A DNA stretch of 64,000 bases from Peribacillus frigoritolerans (GCA_030562215.1 JAUPFL010000001.1:2902501-2966500); one strand, 5' to 3'. Positions 37,492-49,056 are shown, counted from the first letter of the stretch. Notes: generated by a model from the sequence alone, not told the origin. Translations and numbers: made by a program.

Positions 37492-38334
37492 TTATTCTCA
37501 TTCCCTCCCTTAGATTGACATTTTAATCATATTCCACTTTCCTTTTTTTAATGCATTCTAAAAAAAAACTTGAACTTCAACAGTTGTGGGGCTTAAGAAT
37601 AGCTTGACTGTAGGATAAAATAAAGAACAGTTGTTTTTTGGAAAATATCCAGTTGATTTCAGAAATCCGTTCCCTTTCCAATACCAATAGCAATGATGTA
37701 CTGCTTATTCGTCTGTTGAAGAATGGAAGAAATTATATCCCTTCTTAGGTTTTAGACGGATATATAGAACGGAGGAACTGTGTATGGAACCAACCCAAAA
37801 GAAAAATCTTTCATCATTAAATATGAAAGAGAACCATTTCCAAATGATGGATGCACAATAAATTGTTTTATCTTAGAACCTAACTCATTTAATCCAATTA
37901 TCCTTTCATAGATGTGGGACGAAAATAAACAAGAGAGTTCTTACTCTAGGTAGAGAAAGACCTCTCTTGTTTGTTTAGGAAAGCTATTAAGACATCTACA
38001 ATTATACTCTGAAATAGATTAGCTTGTAGTAAAACCAAAGGCAAGACTCTTGAACAGATGGAGAATATATGGAGAAGAAATGTTAAAAGTTCAAAAGATA
38101 GTCAAATTATTTAACTAGTAAAATTCACTTGAACTGGACACAAAAGTGGATAGGTTATAAAAGGATTCTTATTGTTGGGATAGTAAGTATTGTTATTTCA
38201 GGTGTTTTTATCGGAGCATGGACATGTGGACAACAAGAGCAAATTTCTTCAATCCAGTGAGGATTTCATCCATATAAACAAATAAAAAAACAATCCAGTT
38301 GATTGACCCTGTTCCAGCACTTGTAGGTATAACT
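37492..38334. other. Gap with a 25-codon ORF and a hairpin
   Basis: 37784-37861 is a 25-codon ORF (MEPTQKKNLSSLNMKENHFQ...) with a good ribosome binding site (ACGGAGGAACTGTGT), perhaps the stub of a lost gene. TAAACAAGAGAG ... CTCTCTTGTTT (37926-37972) is a terminator-like hairpin. Around 38130-38250 an open stretch encodes a hydrophobic segment (RILIVGIVSIVISGVFIGAW) without a start; it may be a fragment. Confidence 0.35.
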
Positions 38335-38920
38335 TTATCTTAAAAGGTTAATGGACTTAAAAGAATTGATTAGAATGACGCATAACCCGGCACAGGAAAT
38401 CGTGATGAGGGAATACATTAACTTTAAGTCTTTCAATATAAAAATTCCAGCAATTACTATGAGTGAATCAATAATAAAAATAATAATTCCAGGATTAGTT
38501 GCTGTGGTTTTAGAGATTAATAGTGCTAATAAATCCACTCCACCGGGGCTAATATGTTGTCTCAGCATAAAACCAACACTGATCCCAATCGTCATTCCAC
38601 CGATAATGGCACTCATTATGATCGGCAGATGAACTAAACCGTTTAGTGGTGTTAGCCAATCAATGATGGTTGAAGTGAAAGCTAACCCAAGGATGGCATT
38701 AAAGAAATAAGACTTATCGTATAGAAGAGATAGAAGGTATATGGGAATATTGATCATGATCATGGTATGTCCAACCTGGATTCCCCACACATATTTGATT
38801 AATAAACTTATGCCAAATATCCCGCCATTTATTAGATGAATGGGGATAATAAATAAGTTAAGACCAACTCCAATGCAAAAACTTGAAAAAGCAGAGTAAC
38901 AAACTTTTTCATAAAAACAT
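38335..38920 (-). CDS. YitT-family membrane protein, 5' frameshift
   Basis: Integral membrane protein of the YitT/DUF161 group, about 195 residues. Characteristic pieces: GLNLFIIPIHLINGGIFGIS (38870-38810, in the frame before the break), WGIQVGHTMIMINIPIYLLS, and SVGFMLRQHISPGGVDLLAL. The main frame starts at 38790, but ATG 38920 with GGACAAGGGGA before it gives a full N-terminus once one extra T near 38916 is allowed for. The C-terminal DUF2179 domain of larger YitT proteins is absent. Function of the family is unknown. Confidence 0.75.
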
Positions 38921-39232
38921 TCCCCTTGTCCAAATCATTATTTTAAAATATATGAGAGGAATGCAAATATATACTTAGCTGATTGAAAATTACGGTATTG
39001 TTTATTGTTGACTTTGTTCTTCAGAAGGAATTCCTAAATTTACGCTGGATCAAAATAAAGGCCGTCCCCTTGAGGCAGTAATGTAATTAGTGCAAAAAAA
39101 AAAGAGACTCTAAAAGAGTCTCTCAGTTTGTAGACAAAAGGGGTTCGGAATTTAAAAATTCCGAACCCCTTTTAAAATTCCCTTGAAATTTTGACCAAAG
39201 GATAAGAGATTTGGGCTCTTCGAGCCACTATG

Positions 39233-40586
39233 TTAAGCCATTTTAGGACCTTTCCATGTCCAAGTGGCCATCTTCTTTAAATTAATGGCAGCGAAAGTAA
39301 GCATCGCTTGCATCGACAATTTTTAAGTCCCCTTAAAGTAGTCCAACGCATACCATGCTTTTCTTTTGCATCTGCGAATACACGCTCAATCGTTTCTTTG
39401 CGTTTCGCATATATAGGTTTTACATCTTGATGATGACGCAGATGATCTGCTTCTTCCACATATGCTTGCCAGATATGCCGTGTCACTACTTTTTGATAGT
39501 CTTTGCTTTCAGTACACCGTGATAAAAATGAGCATGTTGCACAAATTTGTTTTGGCGATTTGTACTCGCGATAGCCCTCTTTATTTGTTGTTGAGTACTT
39601 TAAAGTTTCTCCCGAAGGGCAAAGATAACAATCAAAGTGTTCATCGTAAACAAAGTCATGTTTGCGAAAGAATCCTTCTTTTGTACAAGGACGTGTATAG
39701 GTAAAGCAGGTGTGATTTCTTTGTTAAATAGGTAGCTTGTAATCACTGGTGTTTTATAAGCTGCATCTGCGGCAACTGCTTCTGGTTTTCCAATTCTCTC
39801 AATCACTTGCTCAACAAGTGGCTCCAAAATATGACTGTCATGTGTATTACCAGGTGTTACAATCGTTCCCAATACAAAACCGTTGCGGTCTGCGGCTGCA
39901 TGGAATGAATAGGCAAACTGTTTTGTTCGTTCATCTTTCACATAGTAGCCACTCTCAGGATCCGTAGTACTTTCTTTAATTACTTTGGTTTCTTCCTATC
40001 AAATTTATCTGGTGGAAAAGGCTTCTTTCCATGGTTTTCACGATCTTGATTTATCATCTTGAAGACGTCCTTGATATGCTCGTGTTTCTTTGCGAACGAT
40101 TTTCTTTTCAAATTTACGCTTATTCGCATTGGCTTTCACATGTGTGGAATCGACAAATATGTGTTTAGCACTTATTAACTTTCTTTCAGCAGCTGTCATT
40201 AAGATGCGATAGAAAATCTGTTCAAACAGGTCTATATCTTTAAAGTGTCGCTCATAATTTTTCCCGAACGTTGAGAAATGAGGTACTTTATCATGGAAAC
40301 CATAGCCTAAGAACCAACGGTAAGCCATATTTGTTTCAACTTCTTCAATCGTTTTAAGCATGGAACGAATACCGAAGGTATATTGAATGAATGTCAGTTT
40401 AACTAAGATAACTGGATCAATACTTGGGCGTCCTACCTCTGAATACATATCTATCACCAAGTCATAAATGAAATTGAAGTCAACGGAAGCCTCTATTTTA
40501 CGAATTAAATGATTTGCCGGCACCAGTTGATCTAAAGTAATTATTTCAAGTTGATCTCGCTGATTAGAATTATGTTTCGAAAGCAT
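39233..40586 (-). CDS. IS1182-family DDE transposase, frameshifted several times
   Basis: A cut-and-paste DDE transposase. ATG 40586 follows GAGGTGATGAGC. N-terminal block: DQLVPANHLIRKIEASVDF, VGRPSIDPVILVKLTFIQYT, HFSTFGKNYERHF. The first catalytic aspartate is in HIFVDSTHVKANANK, the second near AVAADAAYKTP, and the glutamate in KETIERVFADAKEKHGMRW. The end is MATWTWKGPKMA. The frame breaks near 40045, 39975, 39690 and 39310; the protein continues each time. About 450 residues when rejoined. Confidence 0.85.
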
Positions 40587-40689
40587 GCTCATCACCTCAA
40601 GTTTTAATAGTTCTATTTTAAAATAAAAAAGACTGTAGGCAAAAAGGAGTTCTATCTGAAATTTTAAACATAGTTGATTGGAACGGAAG

Positions 40690-40800
40690 GTGCGAGACTC
40701 CTGCGGGAATAGCGAGTCCAAGGGAGACCCCACAGGCGCAAGTGCGCCGAGGAGGCTCCCGGACCGCCCGCGGAAAGCGAGTGCCTGAAGTGGAAATCAA
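40690..40800. repeat. GC-rich Bacillus dispersed repeat
   Basis: It contains the familiar blocks GACTCCTGCGGGAA, GGGAGACCCCACAGGCGC, GCGGAAAGCGAGTGCCTGAA and GGAAATCAAC. This type of palindromic element occurs in many copies across Bacillus genomes. Here it sits between the transposase and the right end of the IS. A worn copy lies near 19310-19415. Confidence 0.65.
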
Positions 40801-40828
40801 CGTCAAAATTTGTACAAGCCCAAAAAAA

Positions 40829-40866
40829 CTGTAGACAAACTCGATTTTCATCGAGTTTGTCTACAG
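40829..40866. terminator. Strong hairpin at the right end of the IS
   Basis: CTGTAGACAAACTCGAT and its exact complement form a 17-pair stem with a TTTC loop. It lies next to a second hairpin, GAGACTCT-AAA-AGAGTCTC plus TTTT (40872-40894), and would end transcription from the exporter gene or block read-through into the IS. Confidence 0.65.
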
Positions 40867-40975
40867 TCTGAGAGACTCTAAAAGAGTCTCTTTTGCCTTG
40901 TTCCATGGGGTAAGGCAGTTTAATGATATAAGAATTTTTCACCTTGGAAAATAGGTTGATTTTAGCCTTGGTTAT

Positions 40976-42466
40976 TCAAAGTGCTTTTTTTGTTAGGCGA
41001 TTTGTAATGGTATCTTCTTGGGGTGAAGTTCGCCGTATATAAAAGGCCAGTATGAATGCAACTACGGTCAAACCTGTTGCGATCATGAATGCATCATCCA
41101 CTCCCATTACGCTGCCTTGTTTAATGGCCATGGCCATTTGTGATGCATTATCTGGGGATATGTTCCTTTGAGATAAGATTTCCTGTACATGTTTCGTTCC
41201 CTGGTTTGACATGATGGACACAAAGAATGCCATGCCAACAGCACCTGCCACCATTCTCAATGTATTGACCATTGCCGTTCCATATTTATTTAGGCTAAGT
41301 GCCAATTCATTTAATCCGGCAGTGAAGATAGGCATCATCAGTATCGACATTCCGAACATTCTAATGGTATATACCCACACTACATAAGAATATGACGTAT
41401 CTGTTTGAAGCCGCGTTAAAAGATAGGTTGTAATGATAGTGATGGCAAGCCCGCTCACTGCAAGCCATCTCGCACCAAATCGATCAAACAGCTTACCTGT
41501 GATAGGAGACATGATCCCCATTAAAATCCCGCCAGGCAATAGCATGAGACCGGATTCCATCGGAGTGAACCCACGGATATTCTGCATATAGATTGGCATG
41601 ATGATCATTCCGGAGAACATACCCATAGTTGCGATGATGTTGATGATTGTCGTTAAAGTGAACATCCGATACCGGAAGATTCTAAATTCCAAAATAGGAT
41701 GAGATACAGTGAATTGCCTCCAGACAAATAAAACTAAACTGATTCCTCCGACAAGGAACATCGTCAGTACTTCGGGACTGGCCCAGCCCTTGGTGCCGCC
41801 TGTAGCAAATCCATATAGAACTCCGCCGAATCCGATAGTGGATAGAATTACACCCAGTTTATCGAGTTTAGGCCGGCTCGTTTTCCCTACTTTTTTAATG
41901 ATGAAAATGGCAAAGATGAAGTCAAGCAGGGCGAATGGGAAAATGATGAAAAACAGAACCCGCCATGAATAGTTTTGGATGATCCATCCTGATAATGTCG
42001 GTCCTACAGCTGGGGCAAAATTCATCGCGATTCCAAATATGCCCATTGCGAAACCGCGTCTGTTAGGCGGAAATAAAGTGAAAATTACATTGGTAATCAA
42101 CGGGAATAAAATCCCCGCACCTGCAGCTTGAACCACACGTCCGATCAATAAGACGGAGAAGCTGGGAGCAATTCCACATAAAAAAGTTCCTAATGCAAAG
42201 AGTCCCATCGAAGCAAGATATAATTGTCTTGTATTGAATCGTTCCATTAAGAAAGCGGTAATCGGGATGACAATCCCATTGACCAATAAGAAGATTGTAG
42301 TAAGCCAATTAGCTGTTGCAGCTGATATGTCAAAGTGAGTCATTAATTGAGGTAATGCGATATTGATTAAAGTCTGATTTAAGAAAGCGACTAGAGCACC
42401 AGCCAGCATCACCGCAAACATGGGGCCTGTACGAATTTTAGTGATGGCTGTTTTGTCGTGATTCAT
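40976..42466 (-). CDS. DHA2-family MFS multidrug exporter
   Basis: 496 residues, complete, with 14 predicted TM segments: an H+-driven drug exporter of the EmrB/QacA (LmrB-like) group. Motifs: LNQTLINIALPQLM (motif D1), LVNGIVIPITAFLMERFNTRQLYL (motif A), GRVVQAAGAGILFPL (motif B), FGIAMNFAPAVGPTLSGWII (motif C, antiporter). AAAGGACGTGCCATAATA precedes the ATG. It stands alone and no EmrA partner is adjacent. The 3' end lies beside the IS element. Confidence 0.92.
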   Translation of the reverse strand: MNHDKTAITKIRTGPMFAVMLAGALVAFLNQTLINIALPQLMTHFDISAATANWLTTIFLLVNGIVIPITAFLMERFNTRQLYLASMGLFALGTFLCGIAPSFSVLLIGRVVQAAGAGILFPLITNVIFTLFPPNRRGFAMGIFGIAMNFAPAVGPTLSGWIIQNYSWRVLFFIIFPFALLDFIFAIFIIKKVGKTSRPKLDKLGVILSTIGFGGVLYGFATGGTKGWASPEVLTMFLVGGISLVLFVWRQFTVSHPILEFRIFRYRMFTLTTIINIIATMGMFSGMIIMPIYMQNIRGFTPMESGLMLLPGGILMGIMSPITGKLFDRFGARWLAVSGLAITIITTYLLTRLQTDTSYSYVVWVYTIRMFGMSILMMPIFTAGLNELALSLNKYGTAMVNTLRMVAGAVGMAFFVSIMSNQGTKHVQEILSQRNISPDNASQMAMAIKQGSVMGVDDAFMIATGLTVVAFILAFYIRRTSPQEDTITNRLTKKAL

Positions 42467-42921
42467 TATTATGGCACGTCCTTTCCGCTAGGATAGTACA
42501 AATTGTACTGTCTGCTATTTTTAAAAGTTATAGAAACTAATTCGTCTCACGAAGTATTAGTGTAACCAACTTATATTTTCCAATAAAATACACCATTTAA
42601 GGAGGTTCATCTCAATTTACGGCTTTTTTGAGGTGTTTATTCTTTATTAATCACTCACTTGACGATATTTCAGGATACATTCTCTTGGAAATCCCCCAGG
42701 TTAACATCCATTCTACAGGTATATCATATTTCAAACAATAATCACCAATATAATACTTGCAATGAACCAGAGAAATTTTTTGCACTAGGATAAATACTTT
42801 AACATTCTACCATTCGTATTCACTAAAAAATAGTTAATTGATAAAAAGGTGTGATGAACAATAAAAGCATGCCTTTTCCGTATTTTGCGAATTATTATTT
42901 TTTAAATATTCAAAATAATAA
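42467..42921. other. Gap upstream of the frl operon
   Basis: No gene. AT-rich sequence; AAGGAGGTTCATCTC at about 42599 looks like a ribosome binding site but no open frame follows. Confidence 0.4.
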
Positions 42922-42970
42922 TTGCAATCATTGTATTGGTTAATTATAATACAAAACATAACAAATAAAA
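42922..42970 (+). promoter_or_regulatory. Promoter and putative operator of frlC
   Basis: TTGCAA (42922-42927), 17-base spacer, TATAAT (42945-42950). Overlapping the -10 and +1 is ATAATACAAAACATAAC then AAATAAA, which recurs with two changes at 45263. The shared element is a candidate FrlR site. TTGTATT ... AATACAA also forms an inverted repeat here. Confidence 0.65.
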
Positions 42971-42994
42971 AGTCGTTTTAAGGGGGTGAAAGAA

Positions 42995-43811
42995 TTGAAT
43001 ATTGCAGGGATGAATATCACTTTTAGGCATTTCCTTTTCATTATTTTTTGGATTGCATGGACAACCTTGGGATTAAAAGCATTGAATTATGGGGTGGGGA
43101 GCCGCATTTGTATGTTTATCGCAACATACTAGGAAATATAAGGAGTTTAAGAAGGGAAATTAAATCTAGAAATATGAAAATCATCTGCTATACTCCTGAA
43201 CAATGTATTTATCCTTATAACATTGCATCCTCGGATTCTCATTGGCGAAAAAAAGCATTGAATATTTTATGGAAAATCTATACGCCGCGCTGGAGTTAGA
43301 CACAAACATGATGCTTATCACTTCTGGAATAGGGGACTTTTCTGTTTCACAAGAGGAATCATGGAAGTATGCAAGTGACTCAATCTTTCAATTAACCAAA
43401 GTAGCTGAGAATGAAGGTTTGATTCTTGCTTTAGAGCCATTGACAAAATATGAATCCAATCTAGTAATTGACTCTAAGGGGCTAAAGAAAATGTTAGAGG
43501 AAATCCAATCTCCTTCGCTAAAAGGAATGATAGATACAGTTTCCATGCAACTGGCAGGTGAAACACTTGATGAGTACTTTTCCTTTCTTCCCGAATTAAG
43601 CCATTTTCACCTAATGGATGGAGATGGTCAATCAGATACGCATTTGGCACTAGATGATGGTGTTTTAAATTGGAGAGAATATTTAAAAAGCCTTCAAAGC
43701 CATCGTTACAAAGGAAGTTGTACTCTAGAGATTATGGGATCGAATTATTATCAAAATCCAAGTGATGCAATCATGAAATCTATTGAAAAAGTAAGGGAAT
43801 TGGGAATTTAA
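42995..43811 (+). CDS. frlC: Fructoselysine 3-epimerase FrlC, frameshifted twice
   Basis: TIM-barrel sugar isomerase of the xylose-isomerase-like family, ~272 residues, which interconverts fructoselysine and psicoselysine so that both can enter the pathway. It follows E. coli FrlC throughout: GIKSIELWGGEPHLYVY, KIICYTPEQCIYPYNIA, EGLILALEPLTKYESNLVID (metal-site Glu), GMIDTVSM, HFHLMDGDGQSDTHLALDDG (metal-site His/Asp) and GSCTLEIMGSNYYQNPSDA. Missing bases near 43034 (CCC) and 43251 (A run) break the frame. Start TTG 42995 is 6 bases after AGGGGGTG. Confidence 0.87.
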
Positions 43812-45174
<1,363 letters not shown>

Positions 45175-45238
45175 CAGAATGTTAAGGGAAGTCAGGCCTT
45201 CTTTTGACAAACACACAGAAAATTAAAGAATAAAACAA

Positions 45239-45288
45239 TTGTACAAATTATTATGTTTAGATATAATACAAGGCATAACAAATAAACG
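45239..45288 (+). promoter_or_regulatory. Internal promoter and putative operator before frlB
   Basis: TTGTAC (45239-45244), 17-base spacer, TATAAT (45262-45267). ATAATACAAGGCATAAC then AAATAAA (45263-45286) repeats the element at the frlC promoter, at the same position relative to the -10 box. Confidence 0.7.
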
Positions 45289-45311
45289 AATATACAGGGA
45301 GGAAGATGTTG

Positions 45312-46324
45312 ATGCTGAAGTTTGATGAAGAGTTATTTCTAAATCTTGTAGAAAAAGAGGGCCTTGCTTTTAGGAGCCAGATTGAAGAAATCGTAGATGG
45401 AATCACAAAAGGGGTTTCAGCAATATTTTCCTGATCGGTGCTGGTGGCACGATAGCCATGATGTATCCATATGAATACATTTTAAAATCGAATTCTAACA
45501 TTGATGTCCATGCAGAAATTGCTGCTGAGTTCATGGTGATGAATCATAAGCATTTCAGCAAAGATTCAGTCTGTATTTTTACATCTGTATCCGGGACAAC
45601 TCAAGAAACAGTTGCAGCGGCTGAGTATTGTAAAGCAAAAGGGGCCACTACAATCGCTTTAGTTGCTGAGCCAAATACTCCGTTAACACAAATTGCGGAT
45701 TACTGTATAACGACAGGTTCTGAAACGCACTCTTTTGATACTTTCTTTATGCTTTTGTACATGGTTATCTTCCGTTTCATGTATAACAACAATGAATTCC
45801 CGCAATATGAACAATTCACGAAGGAGGTTTCTCTACTTCCGCGTGCAATTCTAGATGCAGTTAAATCTTTTGACAAAAAAGCGGAGGAATTTGCCATTAC
45901 ACATAAAGACACGGATTACCACATGATGGTCGGTTCTGGTAACCTATGGGGAAATACTTATTCATATGCCATGTGCATTTTAGAGGAAATGCAATGGATT
46001 CAAGCGAAATCCATCCACGCTGCAGAGTTTTTCCATGGTACGCTTGAACTTGTTGTTGAAGATACCAGTGTTATTTTACTAAAAGGGGAAGATGAAACAA
46101 GACCGCTGATGGACCGTGTAGAGAGATTTGTAGAAAAAATCTCTAAAAATGTAACGGTTATTGATACGAAAAGCTTTGAAATGGAAGGAATCAGCGAAGA
46201 ATTCAGAAAGCACTTTTCTGTTAGCATCAACTGGTCAGTATTAAGTCGAATCAGCGTTTACCTTGAGCGTGAAAGAAATCATCCATTAACACTTAGAAGA
46301 TACTATCGCCAAATGGAATATTAA
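45312..46324 (+). CDS. frlB: Fructoselysine-6-phosphate deglycase FrlB, frameshifted
   Basis: Cytoplasmic two-SIS-domain enzyme that splits fructoselysine-6-phosphate into lysine and glucose-6-phosphate; about 337 residues. Blocks: NIFLIGAGGTIAMMYPYEYI, CIFTSVSGTTQETVAAAEYC (SIS phosphate loop), GATTIALVAEPNTPLTQIAD, ILEEMQWIQAKSIHAAEFFH (catalytic Glu/His region), LKGEDETRPLMDRVERF and the end ERNHPLTLRRYYRQMEY, close to Bacillus FrlB. One missing A near 45425 splits the frame. AGGGAGGAAGATGTTG precedes the ATG. It has its own promoter. Confidence 0.88.
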
Positions 46325-46382
46325 GATATGTGGAGCACTACTTAGTAGTGCTCATTTCTTAAGTTTAAAGAAAGCGGGGAAA

Positions 46383-47168
46383 ATGATGAGAACGATTACA
46401 GTCGGAGATAACTGTATGGATGTCTATCAAAAGAGCGGGGAGGTCTATCCTGGCGGTAATCCTTTAAATGTGGCTGTCTATTTAAAAGGGTTAGGTGCTG
46501 AATCTGCTTATATTGGCTGGGTGGGATCCGATCAATACAGTGAAAAAATGGTTAAAGCGATTCAGGAAAAAGGTGTTGATATTTCTCATCTTTCGCGGAA
46601 AGAAGGAAAAACAGCTGTTACTTTTGTTGAAATGGTAGGAAATGACCGTAGGTTTGGAGAATACGACGAAGGTGTCATGAAACATTTCTGCTTAACGACG
46701 GAAGAACTCCATTACATTCAAACATATCAGCTCATACATTCAGGGATTTGGGGACATGCGGATAAGTACTATTCCTTTTTTAAAGAAAATGGAATGCTCA
46801 CGTCATTTGATTTCTCAGATCAGCTAGATCACGATCTAGTAAAGACTTTACCGCAGTTTGTTGATTATCCTTTTTTCTCTTATACAAAGGATGATGCTTT
46901 TATCCGCGAATTTTTAAAGGATGTAAAAAATCAAGGATCTAAAATTGCTGTCGCCACTTTAGGTGAAAATGGTTCACTTGCCTATGACGGCATTCAATTT
47001 TATCAATGCGGTGTCGTTGAAGCGAATGTGGTGGATACTATGGGTGCGGGGGATTCCTTCATTTCCGGTTTTATTTATGGATTATTGAAAGGCCAATCCA
47101 TCGGTAATTGCTTGGAATTGGGCACAGAGTCTGCTGCGAAAACAATTAGCTATTTTGGTGCGTGGTGA
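46383..47168 (+). CDS. frlD: Fructoselysine 6-kinase FrlD
   Basis: PfkB-family sugar kinase, 261 residues, intact; phosphorylates fructoselysine at C6 with ATP. Typical parts: TVGDNCMDVY at the start, GGNPLNVAVYLKGLGAESAY (substrate Gly-Gly), NDRRFGEYDEGV, SGIWGHADKYYSFF, DFSDQLDH, and the ATP/anion hole VVDTMGAGDSFISGF with the catalytic aspartate (~224). The end AAKTISYFGAW equals that of E. coli FrlD (AAKTIQYHGAW). GCGGGGAAA precedes a double ATG. Confidence 0.92.
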   Translation: MMRTITVGDNCMDVYQKSGEVYPGGNPLNVAVYLKGLGAESAYIGWVGSDQYSEKMVKAIQEKGVDISHLSRKEGKTAVTFVEMVGNDRRFGEYDEGVMKHFCLTTEELHYIQTYQLIHSGIWGHADKYYSFFKENGMLTSFDFSDQLDHDLVKTLPQFVDYPFFSYTKDDAFIREFLKDVKNQGSKIAVATLGENGSLAYDGIQFYQCGVVEANVVDTMGAGDSFISGFIYGLLKGQSIGNCLELGTESAAKTISYFGAW

Positions 47169-47235
47169 CTGGGACTGTAAATAATGTATAATAGGTAGTA
47201 AATAATAAATTTTGACGGATAAGGATGAATCTAAT

Positions 47236-47964
47236 ATGAATTTAAATCCTTCAACCCCCCAGCCACTATATATGCAAATAAGGCAAATGTTGAAGAATGA
47301 TATTCAGAACGGTAAATACAAACCAGATGAACAGATCCCAACCGAAGCGGAGCTTTGTGAAACTTATAACGTTAGCCGCATTACCATACGAAAAGCAATA
47401 GAGGAATTGGTGAAGGAAGGAACACTGACACGTATTCCGCGCAGGGGTACCTTTGTTGCATCTAATAAGTTTCATAATGAGCTGTTATCCATAAGTGGAT
47501 TCTCAGAGTTTAGTCATCAGCTTGGGAAGATACCGAATTCCCGGATTTTAAGGAGTGAGGTCATAGCCGCACCAAAAGATGTTGCAGGTCATCTCCTCAT
47601 TGAAGAAGGAAGCCCCGTTCTCGAACTTGAGCGACTCATGTATGTAGATGAGCGTCCGCTTTTCTACGATACCGCTCATTATTCGTTACTTCGTTTTCCG
47701 GATTTAGAAAAGAAGATTGCAAGGGATGAATCAACTTATAAGATTCTTTTGGAAGATTACCATACCGAAATAGTCAGTAACGATAAAATTATAGACGTGA
47801 TTGGTGCTACAAAAATCTATGCTAAATATTTAGAATGCGATATTGGCGCAAATTTATTTAGAATAGTGAAGATTGCTTTCGATGCAAACGACCAACCTGT
47901 GCATCTCTCAACTTTCATGTGTGAAACGAACAAGGTCAATCTGACTGTTCATCGGGCAAAATAG
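47236..47964 (+). CDS. frlR: GntR/HutC-family regulator FrlR
   Basis: 242 residues: N-terminal GntR winged helix (QPLYMQIRQMLKNDIQNGKY, PTEAELCETYNVSRITIRKA, RIPRRGTFVA) and a C-terminal UTRA ligand domain (SPVLELERLMYVDERPLFYD). In E. coli and B. subtilis FrlR represses the frl genes and is released by an operon sugar phosphate. It is the last gene of the operon here. ATG 47236 follows AAGGATGAATCTAAT; TTG 47212 is an alternative. The stop codon lies inside the terminator stem. The twin elements at 42946 and 45263 are its most likely targets. Confidence 0.88.
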   Translation: MNLNPSTPQPLYMQIRQMLKNDIQNGKYKPDEQIPTEAELCETYNVSRITIRKAIEELVKEGTLTRIPRRGTFVASNKFHNELLSISGFSEFSHQLGKIPNSRILRSEVIAAPKDVAGHLLIEEGSPVLELERLMYVDERPLFYDTAHYSLLRFPDLEKKIARDESTYKILLEDYHTEIVSNDKIIDVIGATKIYAKYLECDIGANLFRIVKIAFDANDQPVHLSTFMCETNKVNLTVHRAK

Positions 47965-47998
47965 GTCATGCCAATAATTTGGCATGACCTATTTAAAC
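47959..47998. terminator. Terminator of the frl operon
   Basis: AAATAGGTCATGCCAA and its perfect complement form a 16-pair stem with a 4-base loop. The frlR stop is within the left arm. A short T-rich 3' flank on either strand allows it to serve both sides. Confidence 0.8.
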
Positions 47999-48028
47999 AT
48001 CTAGTTTTGATTTTGGTGGATTACTCCT

Positions 48029-48193
48029 TCAACTTTCCTCATCCAAACTTTCTTCTTTGATCATCGAACTTAAAATATCCTTACAATTAAAACATAAGAT
48101 ATTCTTGTTATCTAAAAGAATACCGTTCAGAAAACCAGCCGTACAATACACATCATGTGCACAGCGAACACAAGAGCCAACTAGTTCATCCAT
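48029..48193 (-). CDS. Small four-cysteine zinc-ribbon-like protein
   Basis: 54 residues with two C-x2-C pairs, SCVRCAHDVYC and LCFNCKD, 22 residues apart, which suggests one bound zinc. AGGGGGATGTATCG lies before the ATG, so the gene is convincing despite its size. It follows the DinB gene on the same strand by 44 bases. Family unknown; such proteins can be RNA/DNA-binding or protein-docking ribbons. Confidence 0.65.
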   Translation of the reverse strand: MDELVGSCVRCAHDVYCTAGFLNGILLDNKNILCFNCKDILSSMIKEESLDEES

Positions 48194-48236
48194 CGATACA
48201 TCCCCCTATTCAGGAAATGGTATATAACTTGGTGTT

Positions 48237-48743
48237 TTATTTTGTATATAGGTAAAGGCCAAAATCTTGCATAACGGAAGTGTGCCCCATTTGCCGTAAC
48301 ATGGTAGCTATATTGCCACGATGATATGATCCGTGAGTGACAACGTGTAATACCGATTCGGAAATGGTAGTTTCAAGCAATCCGGCATATGGGTTATCCA
48401 CAACAATTACCTTTTCCAAATCCTCTGTACTCAGAAGTGCTTTGTTTCTTTTGTACAAGTCCATAAATATTTTTTTCATTTCCTCAATACTTTTCTTTTC
48501 CACATCTTCTTTTAATTGATTAGAAGATGCCATTGCTTCCTTCATACTTTTACCTGAGATAATATCAAACCACGCGTAATCTGTGAGATAAATGTGAGAC
48601 AACACTTTTGATACCGACGAAAAACCACTCTGAATTTCCTTATGGTAAATGTGTTCTGGAAGTTCATATAACCGATCGATAATGACTCCATTTGCCCACG
48701 CGTGATAGTTATACATTTCTAATAATGGCTCGGGGTGATTCAT
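48237..48743 (-). CDS. DinB-family protein
   Basis: 168 residues, four-helix-bundle DinB/YfiT-like protein that carries a metal on three histidines; relatives are thiol- (bacillithiol-) dependent transferases or of unknown role. Expected blocks: MYNYHAWANGVIIDRLYELP (first His), SKVLSHIYLTDYAWFDIISG (second His) and VLHVVTHGSYHRGNIATMLR (third His in HxxYHR). ATG 48743 follows ATGGAGGTTTTTTTA; longer in-frame starts lie before that site. Confidence 0.88.
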   Translation of the reverse strand: MNHPEPLLEMYNYHAWANGVIIDRLYELPEHIYHKEIQSGFSSVSKVLSHIYLTDYAWFDIISGKSMKEAMASSNQLKEDVEKKSIEEMKKIFMDLYKRNKALLSTEDLEKVIVVDNPYAGLLETTISESVLHVVTHGSYHRGNIATMLRQMGHTSVMQDFGLYLYTK

Positions 48744-49056
48744 TAAAAAAACCTCCATATACACTAGTTTTTTCGTATTGAACAATTATGCAGTAAGAAC
48801 AAAAGTATTCAGGTGAATTCAATACAGTATATTCATTAATATGTTGTTCTCTAATTTATATAACAATTCCTCCTAATGATTCTACCGGTATATGTGCCCC
48901 TCAAATGTAATATATATAAATAAGGGGTTTTGAGATAATACGAACAGCGAACAATCTGATTATAAAATGAATAGATAGTGGAGCATCACATATAGGCATT
49001 TTTTCTTGCAGGAAAATAGCTCCCTATATCGAACTGATAGTAAAGGAGATGGTAAT

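Larger units (their letters stand above)
39100..40894. mobile_element. IS1182-type insertion element with 39-bp imperfect terminal repeats
   Basis: The outer ends 39100-39138 and 40856-40894 are inverted copies (34 of 39 match): each reads AAAAGAGACTCT then GAGTCTCTCAG then TGTAGACAAA. The palindrome GAGACTCTAAAAGAGTCTC at each end is also an exact 19-base direct repeat (39104-39122, 40872-40890). Inside are a hairpin of AAAAGGGGTTCGGAATTT and its complement (39137-39172), the transposase, a GC-rich Bacillus dispersed repeat (about 40690-40800) and a perfect 17-pair hairpin (40829-40866). The true transposon ends could also be the shorter GAACCCCTTTT / GAACTCCTTTTT pair near 39162 and 40650, with the outer repeats belonging to the host terminator. 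Confidence 0.6.
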
